DNA of 11,808 bases, taken from assembly GCA_035495315.1 (NCBI GenBank), contig DATJGF010000131.1, positions 1 to 11,808 of the forward strand, read 5' to 3'. Numbering within the stretch: the stretch's first letter is position 1; every line of letters begins with the position of its first letter. This document shows, piece by piece, positions 6,746-11,808 of this stretch. The position numbers and the translations under genes were made by a program. The DNA is from DATJGF01 sp035495315. Its GTDB lineage: Bacteria > Verrucomicrobiota > Verrucomicrobiia > Limisphaerales > UBA8199. The notes beneath the pieces are model-generated. The model saw only the letters and a program-made list of their open reading frames with translations, made no database searches and was not told the origin of the DNA.

Positions 6746-7737
6746 GCGTGTTGATGGGCCAAAGTGGGGGGCGGCAGGAGCGGGGTGGGTTCGCGGAGAT
6801 AATACTCAAGTACAAGTAAGCCCAGGAAGGCAGGCACGTAAGGCAGCAGGCTAAAAATCCCGAAAGGCCCGCCTTCATGCACCCTGTTGCCCCACTCCTG
6901 GCCCCCAAGCTCAGCCGCAATAATAATCGCCAACATACGGAGCAGATTGCCCATGACCGCCAGCGGAACCGCTGAAGCGATCATAACCAGCCGTTTCCAC
7001 GGTTTGCGCAACGATACAAACGCGAGAATGACGGCCAGGGCAAAGGTGGCCAAAAGGCTGCGAATCCCGCTGCAAGCCGCGGCGACTTCATATTGATAAT
7101 GGCGTGTGGCATCCATCAGGATTGTGCCGTCCCGCTCGACATCGATTGCCAGGATAAAGTGCGAAATCAACACGACCAACTGCGAAACCAACAAACGCAA
7201 CCGAAATGTGATTGGTTCGACCAGTGATCCGAGGGGGATGCAAAAGACAAAAAGGAAGAAAGGGAATGTGCTGGCCTTCAGCGAGGCCGGCCCCCAGGCC
7301 AAACCGATAAGGCCGTAAACACCCGTAAACATTCCGATGATGGAGAGACGAGGCTGCTGGACTAGATAACCCAGAACGTGAAAGCCCAGGCCTGTGGCGA
7401 CCAGAGCCAACCCGGGCGGCCAAACGCGCAACTCAAGACTGAGCAGCTCACGCCTTTTCCACCAAAAAAGCGCCAACACCACAAACGGGATAAGCAGACC
7501 ATACGCCTCATCGGAGTTGAGCAGGTCCTGCCCGTTACGGGTGAACGCGTCGTACATCCAGACCAGCAGCGACGGTGTCGGAGCGTATCCGAAGGTCGAG
7601 TTACCAAGAAAATGAAACAAAGCTATCCAGCTGGCCAGCAGAACAAAGAAGAACACTTTGTTGGGCATTTTTTGCCAACAATGTGAAACTTCGATGCGGA
7701 ATTCTTCAAGAACTCCATTGCCGGATAGGTGGTCCAT
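6742..7737 (-). CDS. Exosortase (membrane cysteine transpeptidase)
   Basis: From the ATG at 7737 this is a polytopic membrane protein of 331 residues with about eight hydrophobic segments. It carries the exosortase/archaeosortase catalytic triad: Cys222 in AAACSGIRSLLA, Arg267 in GNLLRM and His287 in VHEGGPFGIF. Other typical blocks are SDEAYGLLIPFVVLALFWWKRR and FPFFLFVFCIPLGSLVEP. Exosortases recognise a C-terminal tripartite tag (PEP-CTERM and variants) on secreted proteins, cleave it and probably attach the protein to an envelope component. Genes for them typically sit in EPS loci, as here. An upstream TTG at 7788 and an ATG at 7668 are alternative starts; none has a good Shine-Dalgarno. 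The subtype (XrtA-D and others) cannot be assigned by eye, and no tagged substrate protein is present in the window. Confidence 0.9.
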   Translation of the reverse strand: MDHLSGNGVLEEFRIEVSHCWQKMPNKVFFFVLLASWIALFHFLGNSTFGYAPTPSLLVWMYDAFTRNGQDLLNSDEAYGLLIPFVVLALFWWKRRELLSLELRVWPPGLALVATGLGFHVLGYLVQQPRLSIIGMFTGVYGLIGLAWGPASLKASTFPFFLFVFCIPLGSLVEPITFRLRLLVSQLVVLISHFILAIDVERDGTILMDATRHYQYEVAAACSGIRSLLATFALAVILAFVSLRKPWKRLVMIASAVPLAVMGNLLRMLAIIIAAELGGQEWGNRVHEGGPFGIFSLLPYVPAFLGLLVLEYYLREPTPLLPPPTLAHQHA

Positions 7738-7832
7738 GCGCTCAGATTTCAAGTTTAACAAGGTACAAGGAAGGCGATGTGCGCTCAATCAAATTCACCA
7801 GAAGAAAGGCAAAAGGTGAAGGTGCTGCGGGC

Positions 7833-7844
7833 CGGGACGTCCCG
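7833..7844. repeat. GC-rich palindrome in the divergent intergenic region
   Basis: CGGGACGTCCCG is a perfect 12-bp palindrome, flanked by GC-rich, partly symmetrical sequence (about 7824-7858). It lies between the divergent exosortase and methyltransferase genes. Similar GGGCCGGGACG-type sequences are familiar to me as dispersed intergenic repeats, but only one copy is visible. It could be a degenerate repeat unit or a regulatory site. Its presence argues that the methyltransferase coding region starts downstream of it. Confidence 0.35.
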
Positions 7845-7905
7845 CTCTCCGGGGCAGTGTTCGGATGCACCGGCACAAGCTGGGCGCATTCGACTGTTTG
7901 CACTC

Positions 7906-8025
7906 TTGAGGTCATGGCTCTTTAATCAATGGGTTGAATACGCCGGTCTGTTTGCATACTCTCGCCAAAACGTCAATGAACTGACTCCGACGGGAATTTA
8001 TGAACGTCCGTGGAGTTTCTCTTAG
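7906..8025 (+). pseudogene. Frameshifted N-terminal segment of the methyltransferase gene
   Basis: Reading from a TTG at 7906 gives about 39 protein-like residues containing NQWVEYAGLFAYSR and then LTPTGIYERPWSFS, before TAG at 8023-8025. Adding one T to the TTT at 8016-8018 would fuse this to the methyltransferase frame as ...ERPWSFLLVNWKYLRHAAW, with no stop. The junction therefore looks like one protein broken by a single missing base, either real or a sequencing/assembly error. The frame runs back to an ATG at 7777, but that part crosses a GC-rich palindrome and looks non-coding. The segment was not recognised independently, so confidence is moderate. Confidence 0.45.
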
Positions 8026-8723
8026 TGAACTGGAAATACCTGCGTCATGCGGCCTGGGTTGACACACGCGCCCGCTTTGTGTCGATGGTTCCCTCCGGTG
8101 GAGTGCTGTTGGACTTGGGCTCATCTGATGGTGAGACTTTGCGCCACATATCTGAACTGCGGCCGGACCTGAAATTGTGTTCTGTTGATCTTGCCGGTGC
8201 ACCGGAAAAATATCCGAAAGGCTGCGAGTTCCAACGGGCAGATCTGGAGCGAGATCAGCTTCGGTGGCCGGACAGTTCGATGGATGCGATCACGTGCATG
8301 CAATTGGTGGAGCACCTGCGTGACCTTGAGATCCTGCTTCGTGAAGTGGCGCGCCTTCTCCGGCCAGGCGGCAGTGTATATTTTGAGACACCTCACCCCA
8401 AGTCACTGACTCTCTCCAGTCCGCCTGGAAAAGCTGCGGGCACTTTTACCATTAACTTCTACGATGATCGCACACACGTGCGACCCGTGGCCATCGGGGC
8501 CTTGGCTGATAACCTGCGTGGTCATGGGCTGGACGTGGTTGCGAGCGGGATTTCAAGAAATTGGCTGTTTGCGGCGTCACATCCGTTGTTCTTGTTTCTA
8601 CCAGCGAGCCGTAGAAAATTCACGGCCCGTACGCACTGGTTGGGTTGGTCGGCTTACTTAGTAGGGCAACGGAGGTCATCGGGGGTCGTTGAAAGGAGCG
8701 GTACCATTCATCATGGGGCTTGA
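8010..8723 (+). CDS. Class I SAM-dependent methyltransferase, N-terminus probably lost to a frameshift
   Basis: From the GTG at 8010 (just after an in-frame TGA at 8001-8003) this gives 237 residues. It has the class I fold hallmarks: motif I LLDLGSSDGETL (residues 33-44), the acidic end of strand 2 in CSVDLAG, motif II-like FQRADLERDQLRWPDSSMDAITCMQLVEHL (Methyltransf_11-type, spanning 75-103) and LLRPGG (116-121) before YFETPHP. It probably methylates a sugar or lipid-linked glycan intermediate, judged only from its place directly before the heptose-activation genes. The C-terminus overlaps the start of hddC by 11 bp, so it is co-transcribed. No Shine-Dalgarno precedes the GTG, and the sequence just upstream in another frame reads as the missing N-terminus. 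It may still be active, because motif I is intact. The substrate is unknown. Confidence 0.82.
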   Translation: MEFLLVNWKYLRHAAWVDTRARFVSMVPSGGVLLDLGSSDGETLRHISELRPDLKLCSVDLAGAPEKYPKGCEFQRADLERDQLRWPDSSMDAITCMQLVEHLRDLEILLREVARLLRPGGSVYFETPHPKSLTLSSPPGKAAGTFTINFYDDRTHVRPVAIGALADNLRGHGLDVVASGISRNWLFAASHPLFLFLPASRRKFTARTHWLGWSAYLVGQRRSSGVVERSGTIHHGA

Positions 8724-9453
8724 GATTGGAAACGTAACCGCGGTGGTTTTAGCGGGTGGGTTTGGCACTCGTATACAGCATTTGCTCGCAGGCGTGCCGA
8801 AGCCAATGGCGCCAGTGGCCGGCCGGCCGTTTCTCGAATGGGTTCTGCGGTACCTGGCTCGCCAAGGCGTTGTCAAAGCCGTTCTTTCCACTGGCTATCT
8901 TGCCAACGCAGTCGAAGATTATTTTCGCAGCCAACCCATCGCTGGTTTGTTCACTTCTTGTGTTGCGGAAACAGATCCGTTGGGCACGGCAGGTGGGTTC
9001 CTCAACGCCCGCCGGCTGGCCGGCGAGAGCCCGGAAGCTTGGCTGGTTCTTAACGGAGACTCGCTGGTCTTTGCTGATCTGTCCCTGGCCGTGCAGGTGT
9101 TGGCCGATGCCGCCATTGCAGGCGTGCTCGTCGGGTGCGCAATGGAAGATGCCTCGCGTTATGGCACGCTGGCGCTAGACACTAACGGGAACCTGCTGCG
9201 GTTCGAAGAAAAGCGTCCTGGCGCTGGCGTAATAAGCGGAGGTGTCTACTTGCTTAGGGATTGCCTAATCACCGAATTCCCGGACAGGCTGCCTCTCAGT
9301 TTTGAACAGGATGTGTTTCCGCAGCTGCTGCGGCGGGGCTTTGCGTTGAAAGTATGTGTGACCGATGCACCGTTCCTCGACATCGGCACACCGGAATCGT
9401 TACGACTAGCCGAGGCCTTCGTTCAAGAGAACCGTGTGCGGTTATGTGCTTGA
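8713..9453 (+). CDS. hddC: HddC-type nucleotidyltransferase (D-glycero-alpha-D-manno-heptose 1-phosphate guanylyltransferase)
   Basis: From the ATG at 8713 this encodes 246 residues of a sugar-phosphate nucleotidyltransferase. The nucleotide-binding signature is LAGGFGTRIQ (13-22). It is followed by VPKPMAPVAGRPFLEWVL (28-45), DPLGTAGGF (88-96), the metal-binding NGDS (114-117), FEEKRPG, SGGVYLL and FLDIGTPESL. The family makes NDP-sugars from sugar 1-phosphates. The specific HddC assignment rests on close resemblance of VPKPMAPVAGRPFLEW to HddC proteins and on the HddA gene downstream. HddC uses GTP to make GDP-D-glycero-alpha-D-manno-heptose, a precursor of surface heptose and 6-deoxyheptose. 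A purine-rich AAGGAG at 8693-8698 lies about 14 nt before this ATG, rather far. A TTG at 8689 behind GGAGG (8671-8675) would add 8 residues. A hexose-1-phosphate specificity cannot be excluded. Confidence 0.82.
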   Translation: MGLEIGNVTAVVLAGGFGTRIQHLLAGVPKPMAPVAGRPFLEWVLRYLARQGVVKAVLSTGYLANAVEDYFRSQPIAGLFTSCVAETDPLGTAGGFLNARRLAGESPEAWLVLNGDSLVFADLSLAVQVLADAAIAGVLVGCAMEDASRYGTLALDTNGNLLRFEEKRPGAGVISGGVYLLRDCLITEFPDRLPLSFEQDVFPQLLRRGFALKVCVTDAPFLDIGTPESLRLAEAFVQENRVRLCA

Positions 9454-9594
9454 CCTGAAAACCGGGTCCGCCAGCATGAATAGGTGCGGCAGAAACTTAA
9501 TGGCAAAAACCCGAAACTCGAGCGACAGAACTTTTTTTGAGACAGTCACAGTTCGTACGCATCCAGATTCCCGCCAAGCCACCACTCAAGCCAT

Positions 9595-10665
9595 ATGGTG
9601 ATTAGCCGCACTCCTTTCCGCATTTCTTTTTTTGGCGGTGGCACGGACTATCCGGCTTGGTACCGCGAGCATGGTGGCGCCGTTCTAGGCATGGCGATTG
9701 ATAAGTACTGCTACATCACTTGCCGTTACCTGCCTCCCTTTTTCGAGCACCGCCTCCGTTTGGTCTATTCGCGGATGGAAAACTGCCAGACGGTGGCTGA
9801 GATTCAGCATCCCTCCGTCCGCGCGGTTCTTGGACTGCTGAACCTGAACCGTGGGCTGGAGATTCACCACGATGCGGATTTGCCGGCCCGGAGCGGGATG
9901 GGTTCCAGTTCGGCCTTTACGGTAGGCTTGCTGCACGCGCTCTATGCGTTGCTCGGCCGGTTCAGTTCCAAATCCCAACTCGCTTCAGAAGCCATTCATG
10001 TTGAGCAAGACCTTCTGGGAGAGACTGTCGGGGCACAGGATCAGGTTCTGGCCTCATTCGGCGGACTCAATTTTGTTGAGTTCAAGCGCGACGGCAATTT
10101 TCGTGTCGAGCCTTTAACCATAGGGAATGACCGCATCAACGAGTTGAACGCATCCTTGATGCTTTTCTACACGGGGCTCCGCAGGACCGCATCGGAGGTC
10201 GCGGCCAGCTACGTTCCGACCATAGGTTCTCGCGTAACACAACTGACTCGCCTGCGCCAAATGGTGGATGAAGGAATAGAAACCCTTTCCGGCACCGGTT
10301 CCCTCGAGGCCTTTGGCGCTCTGCTGGATGAGGCTTGGTGTCTAAAGCGCAGTCTCAGCGGCGCCGTCTCCAACAGCATGGTGGACCAAATTTATGAGGA
10401 AGCGCGCCGCGCCGGTGCGCTTGGTGGGAAGCTGCTGGGCGCGGGCGGCGGCGGCTTTATGTTGTTCCTCGTGCCGCCGGAATTCCAACATCGAGTGCAG
10501 GAAAAGCTGCGGGATTTGATTTGCGTGCCTTTCCAACTGGACTCAGGAGGAAGTCAGATCATCTTCTACTCTCCCGAACAGGATTACGCGGAGCTCGACC
10601 GAGCCAGGTCGCACTCTCAGCCCAAACCATTTAAAGAGCACTTTGCCGCCGCTGAGAACAAATGA
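9595..10665 (+). CDS. hddA: HddA-type D-glycero-alpha-D-manno-heptose 7-phosphate kinase (GHMP kinase)
   Basis: A 356-residue GHMP-family kinase that phosphorylates the anomeric position of D-glycero-D-manno-heptose 7-phosphate with ATP, giving the 1,7-bisphosphate on the GDP-heptose branch. N-terminal PFRISFFGGGTDYPAWY (7-23) and DKYCYITCRYLPPFFEHR are strongly HddA-like. GHMP motif 2 is PARSGMGSSSAF (97-108) and motif 3 is GGKLLGAGGGGFMLF (277 onward). VEQDLLGETVGAQDQ and KRSLSGAVSN are also characteristic. Length is normal. The ATG at 9595 lies directly before the first strand; a GTG follows at once, and no Shine-Dalgarno is visible. A gap of 141 bp separates it from hddC, with no convincing small gene or terminator, so it may be read through from hddC or have its own promoter. 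The next pathway enzymes, GmhB phosphatase and the upstream isomerase GmhA, are absent from the window. Confidence 0.92.
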   Translation: MVISRTPFRISFFGGGTDYPAWYREHGGAVLGMAIDKYCYITCRYLPPFFEHRLRLVYSRMENCQTVAEIQHPSVRAVLGLLNLNRGLEIHHDADLPARSGMGSSSAFTVGLLHALYALLGRFSSKSQLASEAIHVEQDLLGETVGAQDQVLASFGGLNFVEFKRDGNFRVEPLTIGNDRINELNASLMLFYTGLRRTASEVAASYVPTIGSRVTQLTRLRQMVDEGIETLSGTGSLEAFGALLDEAWCLKRSLSGAVSNSMVDQIYEEARRAGALGGKLLGAGGGGFMLFLVPPEFQHRVQEKLRDLICVPFQLDSGGSQIIFYSPEQDYAELDRARSHSQPKPFKEHFAAAENK

Positions 10666-10749
10666 AGCTTTAATCGGCACCCAACAGAACTTTCTCTAGG
10701 AGCGGTCCAAGTTAAACTGTAGTCGACTTGTGCGACAGGAACCGTGTGT

Positions 10750-10774
10750 CCCTCTCCTCCGCTGGAGGAGAGGG
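10750..10774. repeat. Perfect 11-bp hairpin, REP-like or terminator-like, between convergent genes
   Basis: CCCTCTCCTCC (10750-10760) and GGAGGAGAGGG (10764-10774) form a perfect 11-bp stem with a GCT loop. A purine-rich tail, with AGGGGAGAGGAGGG at 10777-10790, follows, and then TTTTT at 10794-10798. The T-run is about 20 nt from the stem, too far for a textbook intrinsic terminator on the plus strand. The combination of C/T-rich hairpin and AGGG-rich tail looks like a widespread dispersed repeat family. It sits between the ends of hddA and the GT2 gene and could reduce read-through in both directions. The remaining intergenic sequence (10666-10749, 10801-10857) holds nothing I can recognise. 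Confidence 0.6.
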
Positions 10775-10857
10775 TAGGGGAGAGGAGGGCTACTTTTTCT
10801 AAAACCGCTATAGGCTCTCCGAGGGAATGAACCAGGGATTTGGCACCGCTTTCCCGC

Positions 10858-11721
10858 CTACCGGTTTTGCGCTTTTTCAGCGATCCGGATGCCTTCGCCG
10901 CTGGCCGATAAATCGGCCGGGCGAGGAGATATTTGGGCTTTCTTATAGTCTCCTCGGCTGAAGTATTTCTCGAGCCAAACATAAAGGCAGATAAACAGGT
11001 ATCGGCTTCCCATTTCCTGAATTTGGAGTTTAGGCTTTCCGGTGCGGCGATTGCGCCACGTGATGGGAATGACTGTCCACGTATAGCCACGAACGATTGC
11101 TTTGAGAGGCAATTCAACCGTCAAGTTGAAATGGGGGGAGATCAAGGGGCGGCAACCGTCAATCACGCCGCGCCTGTAGGCTTTAAAGGCGTTCGTTGTA
11201 TCGTTGAGTTTCAGTTTAAAAAGAGCTCGAATGAAAAAATTGGCCAGCCGGTTGACTAGCAATTTAACCCTGGGATAGTCAATCACACCTCCGCCGGTCA
11301 TGAATCGACTGCCAAACACACAATCATAGCCTTCGTTCAGCACCTTCCAATAGCGAACCACGTCTCGGCAATCATCCGACTCGTCTGCCATCATGATCAC
11401 TACGCCGTCTCCCTGTATGCGGTCGAGCCCATAAACGATGGCACGACCAAATCCATGGGGCCCGGAGTTTTGGATGGGGCGCAATGTCGGGTTAGTCTTT
11501 TGCAGTTCCACGAGGATCCGCCAGGTTTCGTCCGTGCTGCCATCATCCACGACGATAATCTCGTGCGGCACCTGATTTAATCGCAACTCGAGGTGCAAGT
11601 GCTCGACGGTAGAGGCGATGCAACCCGCCTCATCCCGTGCGGGTATCACGATGGAAAGGAGACTCAAAGGTCGCTTAACCTGGTCTACCCATTCAGCAGT
11701 AACAGTGACGTTCTGAGACAC
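10858..11721 (-). CDS. GT2-family glycosyltransferase (polyprenyl-phosphate mannosyl/glucosyltransferase-like)
   Basis: From a GTG at 11721 the gene encodes 287 residues. The GT-A fold starts at LSLLSIVIPARDEAG (19-33). VVDDGSTDET (57-66) is the nucleotide-binding segment, and MADESDD (111-117) occupies the metal-binding position where DADLSDP-type sequences are usual. DTTNAFKAYRR (174-184) matches the D-TSGF(R/K)AYRR block of dolichol-phosphate mannosyltransferase-like enzymes. Such enzymes move a sugar from a nucleotide donor to a polyprenyl phosphate or glycan at the membrane. There is no long C-terminal transmembrane pair, only a hydrophobic YLFICLYVWL stretch near 241-250, so it may be peripherally bound. 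The last 25 residues form a charged, low-conservation tail. The start is uncertain, with no Shine-Dalgarno. It converges on hddA across a hairpin repeat. Confidence 0.87.
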   Translation of the reverse strand: MSQNVTVTAEWVDQVKRPLSLLSIVIPARDEAGCIASTVEHLHLELRLNQVPHEIIVVDDGSTDETWRILVELQKTNPTLRPIQNSGPHGFGRAIVYGLDRIQGDGVVIMMADESDDCRDVVRYWKVLNEGYDCVFGSRFMTGGGVIDYPRVKLLVNRLANFFIRALFKLKLNDTTNAFKAYRRGVIDGCRPLISPHFNLTVELPLKAIVRGYTWTVIPITWRNRRTGKPKLQIQEMGSRYLFICLYVWLEKYFSRGDYKKAQISPRPADLSASGEGIRIAEKAQNR

Positions 11722-11730
11722 GGCTTTGGT

Positions 11731-11808
11731 TTATTGTGCAGCAGCCAGTCCGCTCACCGATGGAAGCAACGGAAATCCGGGCTGCGAAGCCGCGATTAAC
11801 CTTCTCAT
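11731..11808 (-). CDS. Possible C-terminal end of an upstream minus-strand gene, cut by the window edge
   Basis: On the minus strand the frame is open from the right edge to TAA at 11731-11733. It encodes 26 codons at most, ending SGLAAAQ. The stop lies 9 bp before the GT2 start, the spacing expected for a preceding gene in one operon. The fragment is too short to recognise, and the open frame could be chance. Confidence 0.2.
   Translation of the reverse strand: MRRLIAASQPGFPLLPSVSGLAAAQ

Noticed and set aside
9476..9601. Small 41-codon frame between hddC and hddA, ending in an overlap with the hddA start
   Set aside because: It has no Shine-Dalgarno, no recognisable motif and unremarkable composition; the ATGGTGA overlap is probably chance.
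10903..10918. Inverted repeat GGCCGAT-AA-ATCGGCC near the 3' end of the GT2 gene
   Set aside because: It lies inside the coding tail with no T-run. A 7-bp stem in GC-rich DNA is weak evidence for a terminator or a mobile element.
1..11808. CRISPR arrays, tRNA or rRNA genes, insertion sequences, phage genes
   Set aside because: I saw no regularly spaced repeats, tRNA-like cloverleaf, transposase motif or phage protein anywhere in the window.

Overview
The window most likely comes from a Verrucomicrobiota-type bacterium (Pedosphaera/Limisphaera-like is my best guess). This is inferred from moderate GC, an exosortase/EpsI pair inside a surface-glycan locus, intergenic palindromic repeats of a style I associate with that phylum, and general protein character. 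No 16S or other decisive marker is present. Almost no gene has a clear Shine-Dalgarno sequence, so several starts are uncertain.

Layout. (1) Positions 1-1343 hold the C-terminal two thirds of mnmG (tRNA wobble-uridine modification), cut by the left edge. Two perfect 16-bp parS-type palindromes lie inside its coding sequence and are translated in frame as part of an extra loop of about 40 residues. (2) Positions 1504-2766 (+) encode a nucleotide-sugar 6-dehydrogenase. It meets, tail to tail with 3 bp between stop codons, a minus-strand pair: an extended-SDR nucleotide-sugar epimerase/dehydratase (4618-3581) followed by a WecG/TagA/CpsF glycosyltransferase (3567-2770). (3) Positions 4672-5850 (+) encode a GT4 glycosyltransferase, followed by an intergenic palindromic repeat. 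(4) The minus-strand pair 7737-6002 is an exosortase overlapping an EpsI-family protein by 4 bp. (5) The plus-strand run is a class I methyltransferase (8010-8723, apparently missing its N-terminus through a one-base frameshift), an HddC-type guanylyltransferase (8713-9453) and an HddA-type heptose-7-phosphate kinase (9595-10665). (6) A second palindromic repeat separates hddA from a convergent GT2 glycosyltransferase (11721-10858). A possible gene tail runs off the right edge.

How it fits together. Apart from mnmG, the window is an exopolysaccharide or surface-glycan locus. The dehydrogenase, the epimerase and the HddA/HddC pair would make activated sugars (a uronic acid-type sugar, an epimerised or deoxy sugar, and GDP-D-glycero-alpha-D-manno-heptose). 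Three glycosyltransferases of different families would assemble them. The exosortase/EpsI pair would anchor C-terminally tagged proteins at the envelope, a function that commonly travels with such loci. The isomerase (GmhA) and phosphatase (GmhB) needed to complete the heptose pathway, the polymerase/export genes and any exosortase substrate are not in the window. The most unusual signal is the parS pair embedded in mnmG, which also suggests that this piece lies near the chromosome origin.
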